Notes under the pieces: generated by a model
What the model was told of the DNA's origin: nothing
The model's input: the letters and a program-made list of their open reading frames with translations, nothing else
The model's database searches: none
Source: Chryseobacterium oryctis
GTDB lineage: Bacteria; Bacteroidota; Bacteroidia; Flavobacteriales; Weeksellaceae
DNA: 64,000 nucleotides
NCBI RefSeq assembly: GCF_025971925.1
Contig: NZ_JAPDHV010000004.1
Coordinates: forward strand, 186,001 to 250,000
Reading direction: 5' to 3'
In this document: piece after piece, positions 41,316 through 50,132 of the stretch
How positions within the stretch are numbered: the first letter of the stretch is position 1
Layout: each line of letters starts with the position of its first letter
Translations under genes and position numbers: made by a program

Positions 41316-42119
41316 TTATTTCTTGATAAATTTAGATTTTGTTAAACTGCCGTTTGCTTCTTCAATTAAAATGTAATAAACTCCTGTTTGAAGTTGAGTG
41401 ATGTCTAGTTTTTTATTGTTTAATTTTCCTTCAATTACTTTTGCTCCTGAAGCTGAATACACATGGATTGCTTTAGGTTCTTTGTTAGCTGAAAATTGTA
41501 ACGTTGAGTTGTCAGGAGTTAATGCAAATTGAGTTTTCTCTTTAGATTTTATGTTATCTGAAACTGCAAGACTCGAAGGTGTATTGTAAATGACATCGTC
41601 TATTTGTAAAGCTACGTGACTTGCTGTAGGGGTAAACTTAAAAACAATGTATGAACCTGTAGATGCAGGAATCGGGATATTTACGTTCTGAGTAGCGTTT
41701 ACGGTAGCTAAATTAATCAAATCACCAACTGCCACAAATGTGCTCATATCTAAAGGGTCAGAAGCTATTCCGATTTGTATAGAACCAGGACCTGGAGATG
41801 GCGAAGCTAATGTCGCTTTAAAAGACAAAGTTTTGTCACCTGTAGGTGTTACAATTTGAGGAGAGATAAGATATGAAGGCTGACTAGAATTATTCCCTGA
41901 ATATGCTTGAATAGATTTATTGGTGTCTGTCGTAACTATCATTAACGGAGCTGGTGGATAAGGCATTGGGTTGGCTGCTAATTTTACTGTCCATCCGTTT
42001 TGTGGGAAAGTTGAACTCCCTGAAGTAAATCCGTCAAAGTTTTCGTAAATCGTTGCTAGCTGGGCATTTGCAGTGGCTGTTGTTAACACTAAAGCTCCAA
42101 AAAGTAATCGTAAGTTCAT
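41316..42119 (-). CDS. T9SS-exported protein with cleaved-adhesin-like domain
   Basis: 267 residues. Signal peptide 1-19 (LTTATANAQ). The middle (about 25-185) resembles the cleaved-adhesin beta-sandwich: IYENFDGFTSGSSTFPQNGW, SYLISPQIVTPTGDKTLSFK, HVALQIDDVIY. The C-terminal sorting domain (about 200-267) ends GVYYILIEEANGSLTKSKFI. Likely a surface adhesin. It is divergent from the heme receptor gene and shares the 109-bp intergenic region with the perfect inverted repeat, so it may be regulated by iron as well. Confidence 0.82.
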   Translation of the reverse strand: MNLRLLFGALVLTTATANAQLATIYENFDGFTSGSSTFPQNGWTVKLAANPMPYPPAPLMIVTTDTNKSIQAYSGNNSSQPSYLISPQIVTPTGDKTLSFKATLASPSPGPGSIQIGIASDPLDMSTFVAVGDLINLATVNATQNVNIPIPASTGSYIVFKFTPTASHVALQIDDVIYNTPSSLAVSDNIKSKEKTQFALTPDNSTLQFSANKEPKAIHVYSASGAKVIEGKLNNKKLDITQLQTGVYYILIEEANGSLTKSKFIKK

Positions 42120-42143
42120 AATAGTATTTTATTTATTGTAATA

Positions 42144-42199
42144 TTTATTTAGAATTGTTTTACAAAACTAATAAATTATTTTTAACTATTCTAAATAAA
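42144..42199. promoter_or_regulatory. Perfect 12-bp inverted repeat at the heme-uptake promoter
   Basis: TTTATTTAGAAT (42144-42155) and ATTCTAAATAAA (42188-42199) are perfect inverted copies, 32 bases apart. The right arm lies just upstream of TATATTTG (42204-42211), a -7 box for the TonB receptor gene. A Fur-type iron repressor is the natural candidate, but the site differs from the E. coli Fur box and the assignment is inference. Confidence 0.6.
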
Positions 42200-42228
42200 A
42201 TTATATATTTGTCGAAATTTTTATCCTT

Positions 42229-44361
42229 ATGAAGAAGAAAGTACTTTCTGTAGCCTTATTATCTGTAGCCTTATGGATGGATGCACAGGAAAAAGATTCT
42301 CTTAATCAATTGAAAATAGAAGAAGTTGTTATTACGGGGCAGTATATGCAGCAATCTATTAATAAATCTATTTATAAAGTTGAGGTAATTACTGCGCAGC
42401 AAATCAAGAATATGGCAGTAACTACCGCAGCGGAAGTTCTTAATCAAAATCTTAATGTTTTAATAGTTCCGGATAGTGGAAATGGTGATTTTCAGGCTAA
42501 TATCATGGGCTTGAATGGTGCTTATACCAAAATATTGATTGATAATATCCCTGTTGTGACCGATAGAGGAAGTGGTAATCAGGTGGATTTAAGCAAAATC
42601 AATGTCAATAATATTGAGCGCATTGAGGTGGTAAAAGGAGCGATGGGGGTGGAATACGGAAATAACGCAGTGACCGGAGTTATTAATATCATAACTAAAA
42701 AAGGGTACAATAAGAAAGTAAATGTCAACTTATCTGTTCAGGAAGAAACTGTGGCTAAAGATTATGACTGGCTCAAAAAAGGAAATGGAAAACATATTCA
42801 ATCTTTGAATTTGGGATACAGAATAAATGATAATTGGACTATAGCAGCCGATATTAATCACAACGATTTTCAAGGGTATAAAGGAAAGTATAACGGTTAC
42901 AAATATTTTAGTGAATCGAGTAATGGAGAAAGAGGGTATGAATGGCTTCCTAAAGACCAATTAACGACTAATGCTTCGGTACGTTATAGTAAAAATAATA
43001 CGACTTTATTCTACAAGCTAAATTTTTTGAAGGAAGAGATTAATTATTATAATCAGAATACCGAAGAATTACCTTTGGGAGGAGGTGAAAGAACGTATAT
43101 AGGAAAGGATAAAGATTACTTTACCAAACGATGGATTCATCAGTTCAATATACAGACAAAATTGGGAAGAATAAATTATCTCGGTGATTTTTCATATCAA
43201 ACTCAAGAAAGAAATAGTCAGGATTATCAATTTGATATTCCGAACAGGCAAGAAATTTCCCGCGAACCTAAAAATACTTATTACGATTCTAAAGTTTTAT
43301 ATTCCAGAGGAATGTTCAGTAATTTTTTAGATAGTAAAAAGATTAATTTCCAGATAGGATATGAGCTAGATAGAACAAGCGGTTTTGCGAGTGCCTCTAC
43401 ATTTCAAAGTATTGAAGGGCGAGAAAGTATCAATAAAGCAATATTTAATTATGCCAATTTCATATCTGCAGAATGGAATGTTTCAGACAAATTTTCTTTA
43501 CGACCGGGTTATAGATTAGCTTTTAGTGACAGGTTTGACTCGCAAAGTAATTATTCATTAACGGCTAGATATCAGACTTCTGAAAAATCAAACTTACGTG
43601 CAGTTTTTGGTTCTTCTAATAGATTTCCGACATACGAAGAGCTGTATTCTTATACGGTAGATGCTAATCATGATATTCGTGGGAATGAGAATTTAGCTCC
43701 TGAGAAGGGATATTCGTTAGGCTTATTTTGGGATTACCAATCTCAAACACAAAATGCCTGGAAGTTTGATGCAAGCCTTTCTGCGATGTATCTGGATGTA
43801 AAAGATAGAATTGAAAGTGTTATAGTGAGTAATATTCCTTTGAAATTCACTTATCTTAATATTAACAGATATAATTCTTTGCTTTTCGGTGGAGGTATTT
43901 CTGCAAAAAAAGATAATGTATCATTTAACGCAGGTATTTCTGTAATGGGAATTTCGCAAGAACTTGTAGCGGGAGATGCTCAATCTCCATCTGATTATAA
44001 TTTCTATGCAGAAGCCAACTTTTCGGCTAATTATACACTTCCTAAAACAAAAACATTATTTGCATTGTATTATAAATATACAGGAGTAAGAAAACAGTTT
44101 GTACATGAGTCTACTTCTGATATTTCAGCTCCTCCAAGATTCATTTTGGGAGAAGTAGGGAGTTACAACATGATGAATTTTACTATTTCTCAGCCTTTCT
44201 TTAAAAATCATTTTGAAATAAGTGCAGGGGTAAAAAATATATTCAATGTAAGCAGTGTAAGAAATTCTATTCAGTCAGGAAGTGCACATAATGCAGCCAA
44301 TAGCCAACAAAATCTTTTTTACGGCAGAAGTTATTTTGCCCGATTAAACTATAACTTTTAA
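42229..44361 (+). CDS. TonB-dependent heme receptor
   Basis: 710 residues. Signal peptide 1-19 (ending WMDAQ). Plug domain (about 30-150) with IEEVVITGQYMQQSINKSIY, the RGxxxxxxxxDGxP-like region (GLNGAYTKILIDNIPVVTDR) and VEYGNNAVTGVINIITKKG. The barrel (about 160-710) ends with the terminal aromatic FARLNYNF. By its place before hmuY and hmuTUV it imports heme across the outer membrane, powered by TonB. Length is normal. The promoter region has a perfect 12-bp inverted repeat. Confidence 0.9.
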   Translation: MKKKVLSVALLSVALWMDAQEKDSLNQLKIEEVVITGQYMQQSINKSIYKVEVITAQQIKNMAVTTAAEVLNQNLNVLIVPDSGNGDFQANIMGLNGAYTKILIDNIPVVTDRGSGNQVDLSKINVNNIERIEVVKGAMGVEYGNNAVTGVINIITKKGYNKKVNVNLSVQEETVAKDYDWLKKGNGKHIQSLNLGYRINDNWTIAADINHNDFQGYKGKYNGYKYFSESSNGERGYEWLPKDQLTTNASVRYSKNNTTLFYKLNFLKEEINYYNQNTEELPLGGGERTYIGKDKDYFTKRWIHQFNIQTKLGRINYLGDFSYQTQERNSQDYQFDIPNRQEISREPKNTYYDSKVLYSRGMFSNFLDSKKINFQIGYELDRTSGFASASTFQSIEGRESINKAIFNYANFISAEWNVSDKFSLRPGYRLAFSDRFDSQSNYSLTARYQTSEKSNLRAVFGSSNRFPTYEELYSYTVDANHDIRGNENLAPEKGYSLGLFWDYQSQTQNAWKFDASLSAMYLDVKDRIESVIVSNIPLKFTYLNINRYNSLLFGGGISAKKDNVSFNAGISVMGISQELVAGDAQSPSDYNFYAEANFSANYTLPKTKTLFALYYKYTGVRKQFVHESTSDISAPPRFILGEVGSYNMMNFTISQPFFKNHFEISAGVKNIFNVSSVRNSIQSGSAHNAANSQQNLFYGRSYFARLNYNF

Positions 44362-44372
44362 ATAGTATTAAA

Positions 44373-45458
44373 ATGAAAAAAATACTTTATTGCTTTGTAA
44401 TAGGCGTTTCTCTTATTTCTCAATCTTGTATTAATGATAATGAAGATATTGTAAAAGTATCTAAAATTGAGGGAGATATTATTGAGCCTCATGTTGGAGG
44501 AGCCACACAGCCCAATCAGGTTTGGTTTGATTTAAGTGAAAATAGGGAAGTTGTAACAAAAAGAACAGATTGGGATATTGCGTTGTATTCAGGAGGAGAA
44601 TTTAAAGTAATTATAAATTCTTCAATTATGATGGCTGCAGGAAAAATTCCTAATGCAATCGATATTGATCAGGTTACAGAAAGTAGTGTAGCACCTTTGA
44701 AAAATCAGGTTCAGGTAGCCAACTTCAATCCTTCTAATGAAGTTTATGTAGACGATGTTAAAGGTGATTTTCCGTCAGGTTATACTGCGATTGAAGAAAT
44801 AAAACCCACCGAAATCGAAAACGGAATTTATCTTTTGAATATGGGTAAAGAAATCTATACGGGAACTGTTGCCAATGGTTCTGTAGTAACAGGAGGAGAT
44901 TCCAGAGGATGGATGAAAATTCAGGTAATAAGGTTCGGAGAAGGTTACAAAGTAAGATATGCTGAACTAAATGATTCAAAACACAAAGAAATCGTTGTCG
45001 CTAAAAATCAGGCTTATAATTTTAATTTCATCAGCCTTAAAAATAATAAGGAAGTTTACATTCAGCCCGAAAAAAAGAAATGGGATATCTGTTTTACCGT
45101 ATTCACGAATGTTATTGAAGGTGCAGGAAGTTATGTTTATGCCGATTTTGTCAACAATAATAATGTAGGAGGAGTTGGAGCTTACGAAGTTAAAATTATC
45201 TCTGGATCCGGAATTGAGGCTTATAATAATTTCAAAGCATCAGATATTGATAAATCTAAATTCATTTACAATGACTATAGAGTTATTGGTGGAAATTGGA
45301 GAAATCCTGTAGGTGCAAACGGACTGGAAGTTTACAACGATCGTTTTTACATCATTAAAGATTCTGATGGCTATTACTTTAAACTTAGGTTTACGAGACT
45401 TACTAATAGCAATACAGGTGAAAGAGGATATCCTCAATTTGAATATAAACCTTTGTAA
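44373..45458 (+). CDS. hmuY: HmuY-family heme-binding lipoprotein
   Basis: 361 residues. Lipoprotein signal with lipobox LISQSC (about 14-19). HmuY-type text: QVWFDLSENREVVTKRTDWD, IALYSGGEFKVIINSS, and a second strand set W-D-I-C-F-T-V-F. These are the signatures of the all-beta heme-binding fold that takes heme from host proteins and passes it to the TonB receptor. It is longer than Porphyromonas HmuY because of a C-terminal extension. It lies 11 bases after the receptor gene. Confidence 0.88.
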   Translation: MKKILYCFVIGVSLISQSCINDNEDIVKVSKIEGDIIEPHVGGATQPNQVWFDLSENREVVTKRTDWDIALYSGGEFKVIINSSIMMAAGKIPNAIDIDQVTESSVAPLKNQVQVANFNPSNEVYVDDVKGDFPSGYTAIEEIKPTEIENGIYLLNMGKEIYTGTVANGSVVTGGDSRGWMKIQVIRFGEGYKVRYAELNDSKHKEIVVAKNQAYNFNFISLKNNKEVYIQPEKKKWDICFTVFTNVIEGAGSYVYADFVNNNNVGGVGAYEVKIISGSGIEAYNNFKASDIDKSKFIYNDYRVIGGNWRNPVGANGLEVYNDRFYIIKDSDGYYFKLRFTRLTNSNTGERGYPQFEYKPL

Positions 45459-45478
45459 AATAAATTAAATAATATATC

Positions 45479-46357
45479 ATGAAAAAATTAATCATTGCAA
45501 CATCTGTTCTTCTTGCAGTATATTCTTGTAAAAAAGCAGAAGGATCGAAAGCTGGAAACAGTACAGAAATCAGTTCTGAAGCACCAAAATCTAATAATAA
45601 AATTGTAACGCTTAACGGTGGAATTACAGAAATCGTAAGCGAATTGGGTTACGAAAAAGAAATCGTTGGTACCGATGTTACAAGTACCTATCCAGAGACA
45701 TTAAAAGCTACAGCCAAAGATTTGGGACATGTAAGGTCTATGACAATTGAGCCAATCATGGCTGTAAACCCTACGTTGATTTTAGCTTCTGATAAGGATA
45801 TTAATCCTGAGTTGATGGGTAAATTGAAGTCCTCAGGCATTAAAACAGAAACTTTCAAGCAAGAATTTACGGTTGAAGGAACTAAAAAACTAATTGCTGA
45901 CGTAGCAAAAGCAATAGGAAGTGAAGAGTATCAAAAACTAAATGATAAAATTGATGCCGATTTAAAACAGATTCAGCCAATTGCTAAAAAACCAAAAGTA
46001 TTGTTCATTTATGCCAGAGGAAATATGTTGATGGTTTCAGGGAAAAATACACCTATGACTTCATTGATTGAGATTGCAGGAGGAGAAAATGCTGTGAATG
46101 ATTTTGCAGATTTCAAGCCATTAACTCCAGAAGCTGTTGTAAAGGCAAATCCTGATGTATTATTCTTCTTTACAAGCGGATTGCAAGGTGCTGGTGGTAA
46201 CGAAGGTGCTCTTCAAATGCCAGGAGTTTCTCAAACAAACGCTGGAAAAAATAAAAAGATTATTGCAATGGATGGAGGTTTAGTTTCAAGTTTCGGTCCA
46301 AGATTAGGTGAGGCAGCAGTACAATTAAACAAACTTTTAATTGAAAGCACAAAATAA
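45479..46357 (+). CDS. hmuT: Heme ABC transporter substrate-binding protein HmuT
   Basis: 292 residues of the helical-backbone metal-receptor type. Lipoprotein signal with Cys17 (LAVYSCKKAE). Supporting text: IVTLNGGITEIVSELGYEKE, VGTDVTSTYPETLKA, LGHVRSMTIEPIMAVNPTLI, GNMLMVSGKNTPMTSLIEIA and GGENAVNDFADFKPLTPEAV. It binds heme in the periplasm and gives it to HmuUV. The permease start overlaps its end. Confidence 0.9.
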   Translation: MKKLIIATSVLLAVYSCKKAEGSKAGNSTEISSEAPKSNNKIVTLNGGITEIVSELGYEKEIVGTDVTSTYPETLKATAKDLGHVRSMTIEPIMAVNPTLILASDKDINPELMGKLKSSGIKTETFKQEFTVEGTKKLIADVAKAIGSEEYQKLNDKIDADLKQIQPIAKKPKVLFIYARGNMLMVSGKNTPMTSLIEIAGGENAVNDFADFKPLTPEAVVKANPDVLFFFTSGLQGAGGNEGALQMPGVSQTNAGKNKKIIAMDGGLVSSFGPRLGEAAVQLNKLLIESTK

Positions 46358-47381
46358 ACTTTATCTGTATATTTTGATGAGCACCGTACTGCTTGTAATT
46401 ATAGCAGTATGGTCGCTCAATATCGGAGTATACGATTTTGGAGATAAGTCTGCATTTGATGTATTGATTCAATATATTAAAGGTGATTCAAGATTATCTC
46501 TAAGTGATAAATATGTGGTTTGGGATGTAAGAGCAGCCAGAATTGTGATGGCGATTCTTATAGGAAGTATGCTTGCTGTTTCAGGAACAAGTTTACAAGG
46601 ATTGTTTAAAAATCCTTTGGCAACAGGAGATTTAATAGGATTGACTTCGGGAGCTACATTACTTGCAGCTATTACTATTGTTTTAGGAGGGTATTTCAAA
46701 CACTATCTTCCTGAAGCTGTACAATTTTCATTAGTAGGAATTGCTGCTTTTATCGGTTCTTTTTTGTCGATGTTGTTGGTGTATAAAATTTCAACAAGTG
46801 GAGGAAAAACAAATGTTGTAATGATGTTGCTGACGGGTGTTGCTATTACGGCGATTGGTTTTTCGATTACAGGATTTCTGATTTATATTTCAAAAGATGA
46901 ACAATTAAGAGATTTAACCTTTTGGAATTTAGGAAGTTTAGCGGCTGCAACCTGGACGAAGAATATCATTTTAGTAATTGTTGTTTTAATCTCTTATTTT
47001 ATTCTTTTGCCCAAAGGAAAGGCTTTAAACGCAATGATGTTGGGCGAAAAAGATGCTCAGCATTTAGGAATTAATGTAGAAAGATTAAAAAAGCAAATTA
47101 TAATTCTTACTGCATTGATGGTGGGAAGTTGTGTTGCTTTTTCAGGAACAATTGGCTTTGTAGGTCTTATTATACCCTATATTTTAAGGCTTTTGTTTAA
47201 GTCAAATTATGTATTCATATTGCCTTTATCGGCAGTTTTTGGGAGTGTTTTGCTATTGTTGGCAGACACGTTAAGTAGAAGTATAGTGCAACCTTCAGAA
47301 TTGCCGATTGGTATTTTAACGGCTTTAATGGGTGGGCCAATTTTCATCGCTATTTTAGTTAAACTCAAAAAATCATTGTAA
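46341..47381 (+). CDS. hmuU: Heme ABC transporter permease HmuU
   Basis: 346 residues, FecCD-type permease with about ten helices. Signatures: VWDVRAARIVMAILIGSMLA, SGTSLQGLFKNPLATGDLIG, GIVTAIGFSI-like text (VAITAIGFSITGFLIY), LGEKDAQHLGINVE and the late SGTIGFVGLIIPYILRLLF. The track start is a TTG at 46341 overlapping hmuT by 17 bases; an ATG at 46377 (MSTVLLVIIA) would also keep the first helix. It shares its last base with hmuV. It sits in the inner membrane with HmuV. Confidence 0.92.
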   Translation: MKAQNKLYLYILMSTVLLVIIAVWSLNIGVYDFGDKSAFDVLIQYIKGDSRLSLSDKYVVWDVRAARIVMAILIGSMLAVSGTSLQGLFKNPLATGDLIGLTSGATLLAAITIVLGGYFKHYLPEAVQFSLVGIAAFIGSFLSMLLVYKISTSGGKTNVVMMLLTGVAITAIGFSITGFLIYISKDEQLRDLTFWNLGSLAAATWTKNIILVIVVLISYFILLPKGKALNAMMLGEKDAQHLGINVERLKKQIIILTALMVGSCVAFSGTIGFVGLIIPYILRLLFKSNYVFILPLSAVFGSVLLLLADTLSRSIVQPSELPIGILTALMGGPIFIAILVKLKKSL

Positions 47382-48151
47382 TGATAAAGGCGCATCAGAT
47401 TAGTTATAAACATAAAGACTTTCATATTTTAGAAGGAATTGATGTTATATTGGAATACGGAGAATTTTTGGCAATTGTAGGACCAAACGGAGCTGGAAAA
47501 TCAAGCCTTTTGAGTGTGTTGGCGAATGAAATAAAATCTAAACATCAAATTGTATTTAAAGATAAAAATATCAGAGATTGGGAAATTGGGGAATTATCTA
47601 AGCATAAAGCCAAATTTTCTCAGCATAACAGTAATGATATTTCGCTTGATGTAAAAGACGTAGTAATGATGGGACGTTATCCGTATTTTGAGGCGCAGCC
47701 AAGACAAGAAGACCATGAAGCGATAAACGGAATGATGTTAGAAACAGATATTGTTCATTTAAAAGATAGAGAATACAATACGCTTTCCGGAGGAGAGAAG
47801 CAACGTGTACATCTTTCGAGGATAATGGCACAATTGCAGAACGAAATAGCTCATAAATTGGTTTTTCTTGACGAACCTTTAAATAATTTGGATATAAAAC
47901 ATCAATACAAAACATTGGAAATTATTAAAAACTTTACTGAAAAGGCAAATTCTGCCGTGGTTGTTCTTCATGATTTGAATTTGGCTGCTCAGTTTGCCGA
48001 TAAAATTCTATTGATGAAATCAGGACGAGTTGCCGCGTACGGAACGCCACAGGAAGTTTTTACTGCTAAAAACATTAGTGAAGCATACAATTTTCCGTGT
48101 ACCATTTGTGAACATCCCATTACTAATAACCCAATGATTATTTTTGGATAA
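47381..48151 (+). CDS. hmuV: Heme ABC transporter ATP-binding protein HmuV
   Basis: 256 residues. Walker A GPNGAGKSSLL (about 33-43), Q-loop FSQHNSND, the signature NTLSGGEKQRVHLSRIMAQL, Walker B LVFLDEPLNNLD, and the switch His in VLHDLNLAAQFAD. The layout is that of heme/siderophore ATPases. It powers heme import through HmuU. A methyltransferase gene begins two bases after its stop. Confidence 0.93.
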   Translation: MIKAHQISYKHKDFHILEGIDVILEYGEFLAIVGPNGAGKSSLLSVLANEIKSKHQIVFKDKNIRDWEIGELSKHKAKFSQHNSNDISLDVKDVVMMGRYPYFEAQPRQEDHEAINGMMLETDIVHLKDREYNTLSGGEKQRVHLSRIMAQLQNEIAHKLVFLDEPLNNLDIKHQYKTLEIIKNFTEKANSAVVVLHDLNLAAQFADKILLMKSGRVAAYGTPQEVFTAKNISEAYNFPCTICEHPITNNPMIIFG

Positions 48152-48152
48152 T

Positions 48153-48803
48153 ATGGAAAAAGAAGACTTAAAAATATTAGCTCAGAATCTTGCGAATCCT
48201 CAAGGCGAAAAAGGGATTGAAATTGGTGAGATGATGAATGATACAAACATAGGAATGACTCTTGAAAGCATTAAAACACTTTTAATTGAAGATCACGAAA
48301 CGATTCTTGAAATCGGTCATGGAAATGCAGGTCATGTCAAAAGTATTTTGAGTAAAGCTCAGAATATACAATATACAGGAATTGATATTTCCGAAACCAT
48401 GCATCAGGAAGCCAAAAGATTGAACCAAGAATATGAGAGTCAGGTGAATTTTATTTTATATGAAGGTGAAAAATTTCCTTTTGAAGATAAAAAGTTTGAT
48501 AAAATATTCACTGTAAATACAGTCTATTTCTGGAAAAAACCGATTGACTTTTTAAATGAAATCTATAGGGTTTTGAAAGATAAAGGAACATTTGTATTGA
48601 CTTTTGGGCAAAGAGATTTTATGGAGAAATTACCTTTCACACAATTTGATTTTACATTGTATAATACCGATGAAATGGAGGAGTTGGTTGCTAAAAGCCA
48701 TTTTAAAAGAATGAAAGTTTCTGAAAAAGAAGAGCAGGTAAAAAGTAAAACAGGAGACGAAACCATAACGAGAAATTATACGGTTTTAACTATTAAAAAG
48801 TAA
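48153..48803 (+). CDS. Class I SAM-dependent methyltransferase in the heme operon
   Basis: 216 residues from MEKEDLKILA at 48153 (the TTG at 48144 would overlap hmuV). SAM-binding motif I: ETILEIGHGNAGHVKSILSK; motif II: YTGIDISETMHQEAKRL; then FPFEDKKFDKIFTVNTVYFW and LNEIYRVLKDKGTFVLTFGQ. It resembles UbiE/MenG-type small-molecule methyltransferases. It lies between hmuV and hmuS with tiny gaps, so it is part of the heme operon. Its substrate is not known; a heme product or a quinone is possible. Confidence 0.85.
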   Translation: MEKEDLKILAQNLANPQGEKGIEIGEMMNDTNIGMTLESIKTLLIEDHETILEIGHGNAGHVKSILSKAQNIQYTGIDISETMHQEAKRLNQEYESQVNFILYEGEKFPFEDKKFDKIFTVNTVYFWKKPIDFLNEIYRVLKDKGTFVLTFGQRDFMEKLPFTQFDFTLYNTDEMEELVAKSHFKRMKVSEKEEQVKSKTGDETITRNYTVLTIKK

Positions 48804-48823
48804 ATAAAAAAACAATAAAAATA

Positions 48824-49852
48824 ATGAGTACATTAATTAACGAATTAAAGCAAAAATGGGAGGCTTTGAAGGCTGAAAATCCACATTTGAGAATTAGAAA
48901 TGCAGCTTCACAATTAGGAGTAAGCGAAGCCGAATTGTTGGTTACCAACATTGGTGAAGGGGTAACTGTTTTGAGACCTGATTTTAAAGATATTTTAATG
49001 GATGTAGAGCAATTAGGAAAAGTAATGGCTCTTACACGTAATAATGAATGTGTTCATGAGAGAAAAGGTACTTATCAGAACGGAGATTTTAGCAGTCCTC
49101 ATGCACAACTTTTTGTAGGAGAAGATATTGATTTGAGAATTTTTCTGAATCATTGGAAATTTGCTTTCGGAGTAGTTGAAGGTGATAAAAAAAGTCTTCA
49201 GTTTTTCGGAAAAGACGGATCGGCTCTTCACAAAATTTATTTGACGAAAGATAGCAACGAAGCTGCTTTTGAGGTTATTGTTGAAAAATTCAAAGATGAA
49301 AACCAAAATCAGGTTTTCGAATTTGAAACTCTTGAGCCAAAAGCAGAAGAAAAACCCGATTCCGAAATAGACGTTGAAGGTTTCCAAAATGCATGGCGAG
49401 AACTGAAAGACACTCACGATTTCTTTATGATGACCAGAAAATTCGGAGTGAGCAGAACTCAGGCGTTGAGATTAGCTCCTGAAGGTTTTGCAAAAAAAAT
49501 TGATAATGCAAAAGTTGTTAATGTTTTAGAAGATGCTTCAGAAAGGCAACTTCCAATCATGGTTTTTGTCGGAAACAGAGGAATCATTCAAATTCACACA
49601 GGAAATGTAAAAAAAACGCTTTGGCATCAGCAATGGTTTAATGTAATGGATCCTGATTTCAATTTACATTTGGATATGAGTGCGATTGCAGAAACTTGGA
49701 TTGTAAAGAAACCAACGGAAGATGGCGAAGTTACAGCAATAGAAGTATTTAACAAAGAAGGAGATTTTATCGTTCAATTCTTTGGTAAAAGAAAACCGGG
49801 AATTCCTGAATTGCAGGAATGGAAAGATTTGGTTGTAGAATTAGAAAAATAA
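48824..49852 (+). CDS. hmuS: Hemin-degrading factor HmuS (HemS/ChuS type)
   Basis: 342 residues with two repeated halves, as in HemS/ChuS. First: LRIRNAASQLGVSEAELLVT and VKALTRNNECVHERKG-like text (VMALTRNNECVHERKGTYQ). Second: FFMMTRKFGVSRTQALRLAP and LPIMVFVGNRGIIQIHTGNV. The family binds cytoplasmic heme and either carries or breaks it. The likely axial His is in NECVHERKG or GIIQIHTGN. It closes the operon; a weak terminator follows. Confidence 0.92.
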   Translation: MSTLINELKQKWEALKAENPHLRIRNAASQLGVSEAELLVTNIGEGVTVLRPDFKDILMDVEQLGKVMALTRNNECVHERKGTYQNGDFSSPHAQLFVGEDIDLRIFLNHWKFAFGVVEGDKKSLQFFGKDGSALHKIYLTKDSNEAAFEVIVEKFKDENQNQVFEFETLEPKAEEKPDSEIDVEGFQNAWRELKDTHDFFMMTRKFGVSRTQALRLAPEGFAKKIDNAKVVNVLEDASERQLPIMVFVGNRGIIQIHTGNVKKTLWHQQWFNVMDPDFNLHLDMSAIAETWIVKKPTEDGEVTAIEVFNKEGDFIVQFFGKRKPGIPELQEWKDLVVELEK

Positions 49853-49871
49853 ATAGTTAGATATTTTTTTG

Positions 49872-49912
49872 AGGCCGTTTTGTTTTTTATAATTCAAAGC
49901 GGTCTTTTATTT
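49872..49912 (+). terminator. Terminator of the heme operon
   Basis: AGGCCGTTTTG pairs with CAAAGCGGTCT (imperfect) followed by TTTATTTT. Confidence 0.65.
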
Positions 49913-49920
49913 TGAATTGT

Positions 49921-50105
49921 AACCACAAAAGTCATAAACGATTTGACTACTAAAGTTTAAATAATTATGTGTATTGAAGCTCAGACAAGATGAAAATCAG
50001 AGATTTTCAAAAAAACTAAAGTGTTCTTAATTTTATATTCAAAATATTTCTAAAATCAACTAAAGTGCTAAGAAAGCTAAAGATACTTTTGTGACTTTTG
50101 TGGTT
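49921..50105. repeat. 185-bp element with perfect 14-bp inverted ends
   Basis: AACCACAAAAGTCA (49921-49934) and TGACTTTTGTGGTT (50092-50105) are perfect inverted copies. Inside, ACTAAAGT-type words recur (at about 49949, 50017 and 50059). No reading frame. It resembles a small non-coding mobile element or a structured repeat. It fills most of the gap between hmuS and chaN. Confidence 0.6.
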
Positions 50106-50132
50106 AAAGTTTATTAATCTATTTTTACAAAA

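Noticed and set aside
49013..49417. Minus-strand reading frame of 134 codons
   Set aside because: Antisense to hmuS; the hydrophobic, F/I/S-rich sequence is typical of shadow frames in AT-rich DNA.
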